Part shown: piece by piece, positions 17,307-25,811 of the stretch | How positions within the stretch are numbered: the stretch's first letter is position 1 | Layout of the letters: each line of letters begins with the position of its first letter | From: Roseivirga ehrenbergii | Lineage (GTDB): Bacteria; Bacteroidota; Bacteroidia; Cytophagales; Cyclobacteriaceae | Length of the DNA stretch: 64,000 bases | NCBI RefSeq assembly: GCF_001593005.1 | Contig: NZ_LQZQ01000049.1 | Span: 1-64,000 of the forward strand | Reading direction: 5' to 3' | Position numbers and translations under genes: made by a program | The notes under the pieces: model-generated | Databases searched by the model: none | Told to the model about the DNA's origin: nothing | What the model saw: only the letters and a program-made list of their open reading frames with translations

Positions 17307-17337
17307 TTTGATTCGTATCTGTAAAATTGTATTTTTG
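17307..17337 (+). promoter_or_regulatory. Consensus Bacteroidota promoter of the 2-oxoacid dehydrogenase gene
   Basis: TTTG at 17307-17310 and TATTTTTG at 17330-17337 with exactly 19 bp between them. This is the textbook -33/-7 arrangement and the best promoter in the window. Transcription would start near 17344, downstream of the apparent TTG start at 17327. Confidence 0.75.
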
Positions 17338-17383
17338 TTCACATTCGGATAAAAGGTGCTTTAAAAATTTAACGTTTAAGATA

Positions 17384-19789
17384 TTGGGAGCGACTAAAAC
17401 AGATAGAAAACTGGGTATAAGTGTAGAGGAGATATTGAACGATTATCGTTTGGCATGCGAAAGCAGAGAAGCGAGTTTGATGGGACGAAAGGAAGTTTTC
17501 ATGGGGAAAGCTAAGTTTGGCATTTTTGGTGATGGTAAAGAGGTAGCTCAAATTGCTATGGCCAAGGCTTTCAAAAAGGGAGATTTCCGTTCTGGTTACT
17601 ATCGCGATCAAACCTTTATGTTTGCTATTGGTCAGCTTAGTGTTCAGGAATACTTCGCTCAGCTGTATGCTCACACCGATGTTGAAGCAGAACCTGCTAG
17701 CGGAGGAAGGTCTATGAACGGTCACTTCGGCACTCGACTTTTAGACGAAAATGGAGAATGGAAGAAGCAAACGGAAATGAAAAACTCCAGTGCAGATATT
17801 TCTCCAACTGCTGGTCAAATGCCAAGACTTTTGGGTTTGGCTTATGCTTCAAAGCTCTATCGCCAAAATAAAGATTTACATCAATTCTCTGATTTCTCAA
17901 TAACAGGAAATGAAGTAGCCTTTGGAACAATTGGTAACGCATCAACTTCTGAAGGCCCATTTTTTGAGTCGATTAACGCTGCTGGGGTGCTACAAGTACC
18001 AATGGTAATGTCTGTTTGGGATGATGAATATGGGATTTCTGTTCCAAAAGAATACCACACTACGAAGGGGAGTATCTCTGAGTTTTTAGCCGGAATACAG
18101 CGCACAAAAGACAAACCTGGTTTTGAGGTGTTTGTGGTGAAAGGCTGGGATTATATGGCATTGGTCGAAACTTTTGAAAAGGCCGCCAAAATAGCTCGAG
18201 AAGAACATGTACCTACCTTTATTCACGTGGTTGAAATGACACAGCCACAAGGTCATTCTACTTCGGGCTCACATGAAAGATATAAATCAAAGGAAAGGCT
18301 TCAGTGGGAAGCTGATTTTGATTGCCTCAAAAAAATGAGGGAATGGATTCTAGAAAATGAATTGGCGCAAGAAGCTGATTTAGATATAATAGAAAAAGAA
18401 GCCAAAGAAGGTGCGAAGTCAGCAAAAACTGCTGCATGGAATGCCTTTATGCAAGATATAAAAGCCGAGCAAAACGAGGCGATTGCAGCGATCGAGAAAT
18501 GTGCTGAAGACAGTAATTTCATCGGAGAAATACACCAAGCTGCATCTGACCTAAAGAAAACGATGAATCCAATTCGATTGGATTCGATCAAAGCCGTTAA
18601 AAAAGTGCTTAGGCTGACCCGTTCAGAAAATACTGAAGCAAGAACGGAGTTAGCGGCTTGGCTTAAAAATACCTTAGCAAAAAATGAAGAAAGATTCAGT
18701 TCACATCTTTTAAGCGAGTCTGCAAAGTCAGCTTTAAAAGTTGATGAAATTAAAGCAGAGTTTTCAGATGAATCTCCTTTGGTTGATGGTCGAGAAGTGC
18801 TTCAAGCATGTTTTGATGCCGCTTTGGCCCGCGATCCTAGGGTTTTTGCCATTGGTGAAGATGTAGGGAAAATCGGAGATGTAAATCAGGCTTTTGCTGG
18901 CTTGCAAGATAAGTACGGACAGTTAAGAGTTACCGATACTGGTATTCGCGAAGCTACCATTATCGGACAAGGAATTGGTGCGGCACTTAGGGGCTTAAGG
19001 CCAATTACCGAAATTCAGTATTTGGATTACTTACTCTATGCTATTCAGATTCTTTCTGATGACCTAGCCTCTCTTCAGTACAGAACTGCTGGCGGCCAAA
19101 AGGCACCATTGATTATTAGAACAAGAGGGCATAGGCTTGAAGGTGTTTGGCATTCAGGGTCGCCAATGGGGATGATTTTGAGCAGCTTACGCGGAATTCA
19201 TGTGTTAGTGCCTCGAAATATGACGCAAGCAGCTGGGTTCTATAATACCATGTTAAAAGCCGATGAGCCAGCACTGATTATTGAATGTTTGAATGGTTAC
19301 CGCCTGAAAGAACGAATCCCAAATAATATTGGTGAGTTCACTTTGCCTTTGGGTATTCCTGAAGTATTAAAAGAGGGTACCGATATGACTATTGTTACAT
19401 ATGGTTCAATGTGTAGAATTGTAATGCAGGCTGCCGAAGAACTAGAGGAGATTGGTATTTCAGTAGAGGTGATCGATGTTCAGACTTTACTTCCTTTTGA
19501 TGTTCATCATTCAATAGTCGATTCAATTAAGAAAACCAATAGGGTGATTTTTGCTGATGAAGATGTACCTGGAGGTGCTTCGGCTTACATGATGCAGAAA
19601 GTAGTGGAGGAGCAAGGTGCTTACTTCCATTTAGATTCTCAGCCAGTAACCATTGCAGCAAAAGAGCACAGGCCAGCATATGCTTCTGATGGAGATTATT
19701 TCTCTAAACCGAGCGTTGAAACTGTTTTCGACACGGCTTATGCGTTAATGAATGAGGTAGATCCAGTTAAATTTCCAGAATTATACTAA
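17384..19789 (+). CDS. 2-oxoisovalerate (branched-chain 2-oxoacid) dehydrogenase E1, alpha-beta fusion
   Basis: About 801 residues from the TTG at 17384. The frame stays open to 17327, but that TTG lies in the -7 box, and the first ATG (codon 52 of the long frame) would cut conserved sequence (EILNDYRLACESREASL). E1-alpha occupies the first half: FGIFGDGKEVAQ, SGYYRDQTF, and the thiamine-diphosphate region GTIGNASTSEGPFFESINAAG, where the usual GDG is GNA and the NN pair is WDDEYG. A charged helical linker leads to E1-beta (VDGREVLQACFDAALARDPRVFAIGEDVG, RVTDTGIREATIIGQGIGAA, GGQKAPLIIRTRGH). The enzyme decarboxylates branched-chain 2-oxoacids and acylates the E2 lipoyl group. E2 and E3 genes are not in the window. 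Fusion of both subunits is typical of Bacteroidota. Confidence 0.88.
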   Translation: MGATKTDRKLGISVEEILNDYRLACESREASLMGRKEVFMGKAKFGIFGDGKEVAQIAMAKAFKKGDFRSGYYRDQTFMFAIGQLSVQEYFAQLYAHTDVEAEPASGGRSMNGHFGTRLLDENGEWKKQTEMKNSSADISPTAGQMPRLLGLAYASKLYRQNKDLHQFSDFSITGNEVAFGTIGNASTSEGPFFESINAAGVLQVPMVMSVWDDEYGISVPKEYHTTKGSISEFLAGIQRTKDKPGFEVFVVKGWDYMALVETFEKAAKIAREEHVPTFIHVVEMTQPQGHSTSGSHERYKSKERLQWEADFDCLKKMREWILENELAQEADLDIIEKEAKEGAKSAKTAAWNAFMQDIKAEQNEAIAAIEKCAEDSNFIGEIHQAASDLKKTMNPIRLDSIKAVKKVLRLTRSENTEARTELAAWLKNTLAKNEERFSSHLLSESAKSALKVDEIKAEFSDESPLVDGREVLQACFDAALARDPRVFAIGEDVGKIGDVNQAFAGLQDKYGQLRVTDTGIREATIIGQGIGAALRGLRPITEIQYLDYLLYAIQILSDDLASLQYRTAGGQKAPLIIRTRGHRLEGVWHSGSPMGMILSSLRGIHVLVPRNMTQAAGFYNTMLKADEPALIIECLNGYRLKERIPNNIGEFTLPLGIPEVLKEGTDMTIVTYGSMCRIVMQAAEELEEIGISVEVIDVQTLLPFDVHHSIVDSIKKTNRVIFADEDVPGGASAYMMQKVVEEQGAYFHLDSQPVTIAAKEHRPAYASDGDYFSKPSVETVFDTAYALMNEVDPVKFPELY

Positions 19790-19823
19790 TAAGGATATTA
19801 AAGCCTTAAAGTGGCTTTAAAGT

Positions 19824-19863
19824 AAAAGGGAAGGCTTTACCATATGGTAAAGCCTTCCCTTTT
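19824..19863. terminator. Bidirectional terminator, perfect 40-bp palindrome
   Basis: Every base from 19824 to 19843 pairs with 19844-19863 (20-bp arms, A-rich and T-rich ends, GC core). It lies between the convergent E1 gene (stop 19789) and the heme-binding gene (stop 19882), so it can terminate both. Confidence 0.85.
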
Positions 19864-19881
19864 TTATTGAATAATGGTTGT

Positions 19882-20355
19882 TTAATTTTCTGTTTCTGCG
19901 GCAATGTTGGCTCTTTCTGCATTTGCCCAATTTCTGAGCTTTTCAATCTGCTCGTCAGAAAGTTCGGCATCTTTGTGCATAGGGAGATAGTTAGGAAGTG
20001 GCATTTCACGCTTTTCAACCAACTCAACTACTTCCTCTAATTTATGGTCACGTCTACGGGCAGTATAAGTACCCCATAATGAAAAGTTTAATTCGTCTCT
20101 ACCGTGTTCAATATGATCGCCAATCCACCAGCTTAAAGGAGCAACGTTTGAATACCAAGGGTAACGTGGTTGATCTGAGTGGCAATCATAACAAGATGTT
20201 TTTAGCATGGCAGCAATTTCATCATCTATATTCAAGGAAAGAATGATGTCGTTATCAGTAACTGGCTCACTTATTTTTTCAGGGCGATTGATAAATTGAA
20301 TGACAACAAATGCAAAAAGAATGAAGAGAAGAATGTAGCGGAGTATTTTTTTCAT
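19882..20355 (-). CDS. Membrane-anchored heme-binding (Haem_bd) protein
   Basis: 157 residues. The N-terminal hydrophobic anchor (about residues 5-23) is followed by a c-type heme site CYDCH (residues 55-59), preceded by AAMLKTSC and followed by SDQPRYPWYSNVAPLSWW. That is the hallmark of the Haem_bd family (PF14376). A C-terminal helix with MPLPNYLPMHKDAELSDEQ includes a Met that could be the distal ligand. Predicted periplasmic c-type cytochrome-like electron carrier or heme sensor. It is followed by the shared palindromic terminator. Confidence 0.8.
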   Translation of the reverse strand: MKKILRYILLFILFAFVVIQFINRPEKISEPVTDNDIILSLNIDDEIAAMLKTSCYDCHSDQPRYPWYSNVAPLSWWIGDHIEHGRDELNFSLWGTYTARRRDHKLEEVVELVEKREMPLPNYLPMHKDAELSDEQIEKLRNWANAERANIAAETEN

Positions 20356-20361
20356 GGTTAA

Positions 20362-20392
20362 GAATTAGCAGTTGAATATTCGGTGCTAATTC
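20362..20392 (-). promoter_or_regulatory. 9-bp inverted repeat directly before the heme-binding gene
   Basis: GAATTAGCA (20362-20370) and TGCTAATTC (20384-20392) are perfect inverted copies starting 7 bp upstream of the ATG at 20355. A weak -7-like CATATTTG lies just upstream, at 20393-20400 on the minus strand. The repeat would therefore be in the 5' leader or cover the transcription start. Confidence 0.4.
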
Positions 20393-20433
20393 AAATATGA
20401 AAAATATTTCTGTATAAAATTAGGCGCTTGTAT

Positions 20434-20468
20434 AAAAAATGGAAGTCGCAGACTTTATGTACTGCGAC
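20434..20468 (-). terminator. Terminator of the 20483-20779 gene
   Basis: GTCGCAG and CTGCGAC (20445-20451 with 20462-20468) form a 7-bp stem, followed on the minus strand by a T-rich stretch down to 20434. Confidence 0.65.
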
Positions 20469-20482
20469 TATTGTTAGTATTC

Positions 20483-20779
20483 TTAGAAGATAAAATTCAG
20501 GAATTCATAACCTCCCCAGAAGAGTAAAAGAGAGACTGCTGTACTGGCAGTAATTAGAAGTAGTGTTCTTTTTCTGTCTTCTAATTGCTCTTGTTGAATC
20601 TGTGTTCTGATTTTTTTTGATCCTAGAGTACTAAGCTTTTTGAAAGTGTATTTGCGCCCAGAGGGTTGGATGAACTTGTTTGCTGACTGGATGTTAAAAG
20701 AGCCTCCTCTGTTTAGTAGAGCCCTATTATTCATCATTCTGTTGTTCGCATCTAATATGAAACCTAATCCGCTTGCCAT
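20483..20779 (-). CDS. Small hypothetical protein with C-terminal membrane helix
   Basis: 98 residues, family not recognised. The N-terminal half is Asn/Arg-rich (DANNRMMNNRALLNRGGSFN), then a basic linker (KKLSTLGSKKIRTQIQQEQLEDRKR). One membrane helix follows (about residues 72-97, LLLITASTAVSLLLFWGGYEFL). Tail-anchored topology is likely, with the basic part in the cytoplasm. It has its own terminator and about 180 bp separating it from mtaB, so it is probably a single gene. Confidence 0.55.
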   Translation of the reverse strand: MASGLGFILDANNRMMNNRALLNRGGSFNIQSANKFIQPSGRKYTFKKLSTLGSKKIRTQIQQEQLEDRKRTLLLITASTAVSLLLFWGGYEFLNFIF

Positions 20780-20957
20780 GATTTTTTTAAGTTTAGTGAC
20801 ATGTAGGTTTTCGTAAAAAGTACGTTTGGGTTCCTCGCTGAGGGTAAGTGGTAGGAGACTTGGGTAAAGGGTTCTCGGTGATGTGTAAGATCTATCTTAC
20901 CACTTCTAATTCTAGATTTTCATGTAAATTCCCTGAATTTATTGAGAAGAAGGAGTT

Positions 20958-22277
20958 TTAATGAGTTTCAAAAACCATTTCTGGTTCTTCTACATCAACA
21001 GTTCCGTTTTCATTGATAGACTTTAGTGTAACCGTTTTTAGCTCATTGATGAGCATCGGGTCATATTTAGCGGAAACGCGCACATAGTTTTCAGTAAAGC
21101 CGTGCATCATACCGTTCTCAATATCATTCTCAAAAAGAACAGTTGCAGTAGACCCCAGATTCTCTCTATAGAATTGCTGTTTCTTTTTCTCTGAAAGAAT
21201 TCGAAGCATTTTCGAGCGCTCTTTTCTTTCTTTTAAAGGAACTCGCCCTTCCATTTCTGGTGCAGCGGTATTTGCCCTTTCAGAATAAGTGAAAACGTGG
21301 AGGTAAGAAATGTTTAACTCGTTTAAGAAGTTATAAGTATCTAAAAAGTCCTCATGCGTTTCGCCCGGAAAACCAACTATAACATCCACACCAATACAGC
21401 AATTGGGCATCAGTTGCTTGATTTTGTTGATTCTGTCCTCGTACAGCTCCCTCAAATAGCGTCTGCGCATTCGTCTGAGCGTTTTGTTATTCCCAGATTG
21501 CAACGGAATGTGGAAGTGAGGTACAAAGCGTTTCGAGCTTGAAGTAAACTCAATGATCTCGTTGGTAAGCAAATTAGGCTCAATGGAAGAAATGCGTATA
21601 CGATCAATGCCTTCTACTTCATCAATGGCTTTTACCAAGTCTACAAAACGTTCAGTTCTTTTTCCGTCTTGAATTCCGAAATCGCCAATGTTTACACCGG
21701 TAAGTACTACCTCTTTTACTTCTGAAGCAGCAATTTCTCGTGCCGAATTCAAAATATTCTCCACACTGTCGCTTCTGCTTTTGCCGCGCGCCAAAGGAAT
21801 GGTGCAAAATGCACAATGATAATTACAGCCGTCTTGTACTTTCAGGAAAGTACGTGTTCTGTCATTAATAGAGTAAGCATTATTAAAGGTTGTCGCTTCT
21901 TTAATTTCAGAAGCTAACACCTGTGTGTTTTCTGGCTTTACAAAGCCATCCAGTAATTCAATAAGTCTGAATTTTTCCGCTGCACCTAAAACTGCATCTA
22001 CACCTGGGATTTCCGAAATTTCTTTAGGTTTTAGTTGTGCGTAGCAGCCAATAATAGCTACATAACCGTTGGGGTTTATGTTTTGAGCTTCGCGAACAAT
22101 CTTCGCACACTTTTTATCTGCATTATCAGTTACCGAACAGGTGTTAATAATGAAAATATCGGGTGTTTCAGAAAACTCTACCTTTTGATAACCCTTTTCA
22201 GCAAACTGACGGGAAATGGTGGAGGTTTCTGAAAAATTCAGCTTACAGCCTAATGTATAAAATGCTACTTTTCTCAT
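20958..22277 (-). CDS. mtaB: tRNA (t6A37) C2-methylthiotransferase MtaB
   Basis: 439 residues from ATG at 22277. A TTG four codons upstream (22289) lies within the -7 box and is not used here. N-terminal UPF0004 domain with three cluster cysteines (VAFYTLGCKLNFSET, INTCSVTDNADKK, IGCYAQ), radical-SAM motif CNYHCAFC, and a C-terminal TRAM domain (SATVLFENDIENGMMHGFTENYVRV). It converts t6A37 to ms2t6A37 in ANN-decoding tRNAs, using two 4Fe-4S clusters and S-adenosylmethionine. The overall pattern fits MtaB rather than MiaB or RimO. Confidence 0.88.
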   Translation of the reverse strand: MRKVAFYTLGCKLNFSETSTISRQFAEKGYQKVEFSETPDIFIINTCSVTDNADKKCAKIVREAQNINPNGYVAIIGCYAQLKPKEISEIPGVDAVLGAAEKFRLIELLDGFVKPENTQVLASEIKEATTFNNAYSINDRTRTFLKVQDGCNYHCAFCTIPLARGKSRSDSVENILNSAREIAASEVKEVVLTGVNIGDFGIQDGKRTERFVDLVKAIDEVEGIDRIRISSIEPNLLTNEIIEFTSSSKRFVPHFHIPLQSGNNKTLRRMRRRYLRELYEDRINKIKQLMPNCCIGVDVIVGFPGETHEDFLDTYNFLNELNISYLHVFTYSERANTAAPEMEGRVPLKERKERSKMLRILSEKKKQQFYRENLGSTATVLFENDIENGMMHGFTENYVRVSAKYDPMLINELKTVTLKSINENGTVDVEEPEMVFETH

Positions 22278-22286
22278 TTCGGGCTG

Positions 22287-22294
22287 CAAATCTA
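22287..22294 (-). promoter_or_regulatory. -7 box (TAGATTTG) of mtaB
   Basis: Minus-strand TAGATTTG matches TAnnTTTG. Its last three bases are the TTG at 22289, mimicking a start codon. The mRNA leader before the ATG at 22277 would be only a few bases. Confidence 0.5.
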
Positions 22295-22395
22295 AGCATT
22301 TAACTTAGTATTCAGAAGTATTAAGGTTGAAGTGAGTCTGCTTTAGGCTATGCTTTGAGTTTTGAAGTTGAAAATACTTTGTTGTGTCTGATTTT

Positions 22396-22442
22396 AGGGT
22401 GTTTTTCGTTTTTCTGAAAAAAGTAGGGTAAAAAAACACCCT
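22396..22442 (+). promoter_or_regulatory. 11-bp inverted repeat upstream of the glnN promoter
   Basis: AGGGTGTTTTT (22396-22406) and AAAAACACCCT (22432-22442) are perfect inverted copies. The 25-bp spacer itself contains a TTTTTCTGAAAAA inverted repeat. The structure ends about 28 bp before the glnN -7 box, where an activator or repressor could bind. Confidence 0.45.
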
Positions 22443-22470
22443 GTTTCTAAATTTTTTGCTGCAATTCACT

Positions 22471-22478
22471 TAGTTTTG
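22471..22478 (+). promoter_or_regulatory. -7 box (TAGTTTTG) of glnN
   Basis: TAGTTTTG matches TAnnTTTG, 31 bp before the ATG at 22510. No TTTG at 19-bp spacing; the closest is 12 bp upstream. Confidence 0.5.
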
Positions 22479-22509
22479 GGTGTAAATTTTAACCAATCAG
22501 TTCTATCGT

Positions 22510-24672
22510 ATGTTAAATCAACGTCAGCGAGCGCTTAATATCGTTCAAACAAGAACTACAGAGCGCGTTTTCGCCCCTGCAGACAAAATTTCAGATTTCT
22601 TTGCCGATGATGTATTCACACTTGAGAAAATGAGGTCAACTTTGACTCCAGAAACGTTCAAGAAAGTTGAAGCGGTAATAAAGAAAGGAAAGAAAATAGA
22701 CCTAGAAACTGCCAGCGAGGTAGCTTCTGCGGTAAAAACATGGGCCCTTTCTAAGGGAACTACCCATTTCACACACTGGTTTCAACCTTTAACAGGATCG
22801 ACTGCTGAAAAGCATGACTCTTTCTTTGATGCTCAAAAGGGTATTGAGGTGTTAAAAGGCAGTGCGTTGATTCAACAAGAGCCAGACGCCTCTTCTTTCC
22901 CAAATGGTGGAATCAGAAGTACTTTTGAGGCACGTGGTTATACTGCTTGGGATCCTACTTCTCCGATATTCATTTGGGGTAGAACTTTATGTATTCCAAC
23001 CATCTTTGTTTCTTACACAGGTGAAGCGCTAGACCATAAAGTGCCTTTATTAAAGGCGGTTGAAGCGGTTGATAAAGCAGCAACTAAAGTTTGCCAACTT
23101 TTCGATAGGAATGTAGCTGGTGTGAGTGTTTCATTGGGTGTTGAGCAAGAATACTTTGTAATCGACAAAGCTTTGTTTAATGCACGTCCTGACTTGGTAA
23201 TGAGCGGAAGAACAATTTTCGGTCACCACCCAGCAAGAGGGCAACAGTTAGATGATCATTACTTTGGTGCTATTCCAAGTCGTGTTTATAATTTCATGAA
23301 AGACTTTGAAATTGAGTCTTTGAAATTGGGAATTCCTGTAATGACTCGTCATAATGAAGTAGCCCCAGCTCAGTTTGAAGTAGCCCCATTATACGAAGAT
23401 ATTAACATAGCAACTGATCACAATTCATTGATGATGGACGTGATGGATCGTGTTGCTGAAAGACATGACCTAAAGGTTATTTTCCACGAAAAGCCATTTG
23501 CTGGACTTAACGGTTCTGGAAAACACAACAACTGGTCGCTAATCACAGGTACTGGTGTAAACGTATTCCAACCAAGCTCTAGCGCTAGAGAAAACTTGCA
23601 GTTTTTAACCTTCTTAGTAACAACTATTAAGGCTATTCACGAGCACCCAGGAATGCTGAGGGCCAGTATTGCTTCTGCTGGTAACGATCATAGGTTAGGT
23701 GCGAATGAGGCTCCTCCTGCTATTATGTCGGTATTTATTGGTTCTGAACTTACTTCAGTTTTACAAGAATTGGAGAACAACGGAAACGTTAAAGTTGACA
23801 AAGGTGATAACATGTATATGAAATTGGGGATCGATAAAATTCCTCAAATCATACTCGATAATACCGATAGAAACAGGACTTCTCCTTTTGCTTTTACTGG
23901 AAATAAGTTTGAGTTTAGAGCCGTTGGATCTGACCAAAATGTGGCTGAGCCAATGACTGTGCTGAACCTAATTGTAGCAAATCAATTAAAAGAGTTTTAC
24001 AATGAGGTAAGCAACTTGATCAAGAAAGGTGAGGACAAGAAAATTGCGATAGTCAATGTACTGAGAAAGTACATTAAAGAATCTAAGTCTGTTTTATTTG
24101 AAGGTGACGGATATTCTGAAGAATGGGCAGAGGAGGCAAAGAAAAGAGGCCTTCCAAATGTAAAAGATACAGCAAGAGCTCTAGATGCTTATGTTGCTGA
24201 AGATTCCATCAAAATGTTTGAGGAATTTAAGGTGATGAATGCAGTTGAGCTTGAAGCCAGAAACGAGATTCAGTTAGAAAACTATATTCTGAAATTGCAG
24301 ATTGAAGCCAGGTTAATGGGCGAAATTGCAATGAATATGATTCTTCCTGCAGCTGTTGATTATCAAAGCAGACTAATGGATAATGCGACTAAGCTTGCAA
24401 GTTTGGGTCTCGATAATTCTCATATTATGGCTGTTATTACAAAGGTGAATGGTTACATTCAAACCATTCAGACCAAGGTAAATGCCATGAATGATGAGCG
24501 AGGCGAGGTGAACCATATCGAAGAATCTAGAGATAGAGCAATTGCGTATTGTGATAGAATTAAAGGAAAATACTTTGATGAAATTCGTAATGCAGTGGAT
24601 AAACTCGAACTATTGGTTGACGATGAGGATTGGCCTTTATTGAAATATAGAGAAATGCTTTTCTTAAGATAA
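22510..24672 (+). CDS. glnN: Glutamine synthetase type III
   Basis: 720 residues, the size of the GSIII class (types I and II are 350-470). Class features: FTHWFQPLTGSTAEKHDSF near residue 92, SFPNGGIRSTFEARGYTAWDP, the metal/glutamate region GVEQEYFVID, and PVMTRHNEVAPAQFEVAP. The ATP/ammonia region is GLNGSGKHNNWSL and the arginine motif is RTSPFAFTGNKFEFRAVGS. A long helical C-terminus follows. It makes glutamine from glutamate, ammonia and ATP; GSIII is the main form in Bacteroidota. Monocistronic, with a clear terminator. Upstream inverted repeat noted separately. Confidence 0.95.
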   Translation: MLNQRQRALNIVQTRTTERVFAPADKISDFFADDVFTLEKMRSTLTPETFKKVEAVIKKGKKIDLETASEVASAVKTWALSKGTTHFTHWFQPLTGSTAEKHDSFFDAQKGIEVLKGSALIQQEPDASSFPNGGIRSTFEARGYTAWDPTSPIFIWGRTLCIPTIFVSYTGEALDHKVPLLKAVEAVDKAATKVCQLFDRNVAGVSVSLGVEQEYFVIDKALFNARPDLVMSGRTIFGHHPARGQQLDDHYFGAIPSRVYNFMKDFEIESLKLGIPVMTRHNEVAPAQFEVAPLYEDINIATDHNSLMMDVMDRVAERHDLKVIFHEKPFAGLNGSGKHNNWSLITGTGVNVFQPSSSARENLQFLTFLVTTIKAIHEHPGMLRASIASAGNDHRLGANEAPPAIMSVFIGSELTSVLQELENNGNVKVDKGDNMYMKLGIDKIPQIILDNTDRNRTSPFAFTGNKFEFRAVGSDQNVAEPMTVLNLIVANQLKEFYNEVSNLIKKGEDKKIAIVNVLRKYIKESKSVLFEGDGYSEEWAEEAKKRGLPNVKDTARALDAYVAEDSIKMFEEFKVMNAVELEARNEIQLENYILKLQIEARLMGEIAMNMILPAAVDYQSRLMDNATKLASLGLDNSHIMAVITKVNGYIQTIQTKVNAMNDERGEVNHIEESRDRAIAYCDRIKGKYFDEIRNAVDKLELLVDDEDWPLLKYREMLFLR

Positions 24673-24694
24673 CCGAAACTATTTCATAAATTTT

Positions 24695-24725
24695 AAAACC
24701 ACTTCCAGTAGGGAGTGGTTTTTTT
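24695..24725 (+). terminator. Rho-independent terminator of glnN
   Basis: AAAACCACT pairs with AGTGGTTTT (24695-24703 with 24714-24722), and the T run extends to 24725. Confidence 0.85.
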
Positions 24726-24745
24726 ATGGTATGTTTCTAATGCTT

Positions 24746-25642
24746 ATGAAGAAGAAATCGAAGTGGTTTAAAAGAGTGAGAATTGGTTGCTTTTCAAGCG
24801 TGGTGCTTATTGTAGTTCTTTCTCAAATAGTAAGCGGTTGTATTAGCTTTTCCAAAAGCGACAAAGAGGTAGCTAAATTTTTTGAAGACCAGCCTGTAAA
24901 ACCAGTCAGCGATACTTATACGGTTGACGACTATGAAATGCACTATAAAGTGCTGGACCTAAAACAACCTGCGACATTCGTATTTATACACGGCACGCCC
25001 GGTTCTTGGGATGCCTTCATTGATTATTTTGTTGATAGCACGCTTTATAATAAAGCAGTAATAGTATCTCCCGATCGGCCGGGTTTTGGGAAGTCGAGTT
25101 ACGGTAAACCAATTGCTTCATTAGAAACCCAAGCCAAATATTTAGCTCCTATTTTAGAGAAGTACCCAGCACCAAGAATTCTAATAGGTCATTCGCTAGG
25201 TGGGCCAATTGTCGCAAGAATGGCTATGGATTTTCCAGAGCTGGTAGATGGTATTATTATGTTGGCACCAGCACTTTCTGCCGAATTGGAACCGCACGAA
25301 GATTGGTTTAGAGTGCCTATGCGTTGGCCAATTATTGAAGGAATTTTCCCTAAAATATTTAGAATCTCTAACGAAGAACTTATTTTCTTAAGAGAGGAAC
25401 TTGAACTAATGATGCCGCTTTGGAAGGATGTTACAATGCCTAGCGTTGTAATTCAAGGCGAAGCCGATGATCTTGTTCACCCCGGAAATGGAGCATTTGC
25501 AGATAGCGTTCTGGTCAATGCGCCACATGAAATTATTATGCTGCCTAAGCAAAACCATTTTTTGCCTTGGAACGAATCTGAGCTCGTTAAAAAAACGATA
25601 TTGGAGATGTTGGAAGGGATTAGGAGTGGGGCTGGGAGTTAG
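24746..25642 (+). CDS. Alpha/beta-hydrolase lipoprotein
   Basis: 298 residues from ATG at 24746 (MKKKSKWFKR). Two ATGs upstream at 24731 and 24740 lie almost against the glnN terminator and add no signal-peptide character. Basic N-terminus, hydrophobic stretch, lipobox VSGC (Cys32). Fold motifs: oxyanion HGTPGSWDAF, PDRPGFGKSS, nucleophile elbow GHSLGG, acid in GEADDLVHPGN, and His in KQNHFLPW, giving a complete Ser-Asp-His triad. Substrate unknown; haloperoxidase/esterase-like. It stands alone between the glnN terminator and the GC-rich repeat cluster. Confidence 0.75.
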   Translation: MKKKSKWFKRVRIGCFSSVVLIVVLSQIVSGCISFSKSDKEVAKFFEDQPVKPVSDTYTVDDYEMHYKVLDLKQPATFVFIHGTPGSWDAFIDYFVDSTLYNKAVIVSPDRPGFGKSSYGKPIASLETQAKYLAPILEKYPAPRILIGHSLGGPIVARMAMDFPELVDGIIMLAPALSAELEPHEDWFRVPMRWPIIEGIFPKIFRISNEELIFLREELELMMPLWKDVTMPSVVIQGEADDLVHPGNGAFADSVLVNAPHEIIMLPKQNHFLPWNESELVKKTILEMLEGIRSGAGS

Positions 25643-25673
25643 GTGATGAGATTTTTATTAATTTTTGGGTATG

Positions 25674-25788
25674 TCCACCCCCTGCCCCCGCCAGCGGGGG
25701 AGATAAGCAGTAGAGCTTATATTTTTACTTCTGGAGTTTCAGTAAATCTTCCGCTGTCCTCCCCTGGGGGAGGTTGGAGGGGGATTTG
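25674..25788 (+). repeat. GC-rich palindrome pair, copy 1 (left of the DUF559 element)
   Basis: Two GC-rich hairpins. The first is 25674-25701 (arms CCCCCGC / GCGGGGG, loop CA). The second is 25758-25773 (CCTCCCC / GGGGAGG) with a G-rich tail to 25788. The 28-bp first hairpin unit is identical to 26760-26787, and the second half resembles 26880-26922. Together they form direct repeats on either side of 25812-26727. Confidence 0.75.
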
Positions 25789-25811
25789 CCTCTGACTCGT
25801 CCTAAAAAAGT

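Larger units (their letters stand above)
17051..17383. other. Divergent promoter region between ald and the 2-oxoacid dehydrogenase gene
   Basis: AT-rich non-coding DNA with a leftward -7 box at 17077-17084 and a rightward consensus promoter at 17307-17337. The open frame reaching back to 17327 is part of the promoter and leader, not coding in my view. Confidence 0.6.
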
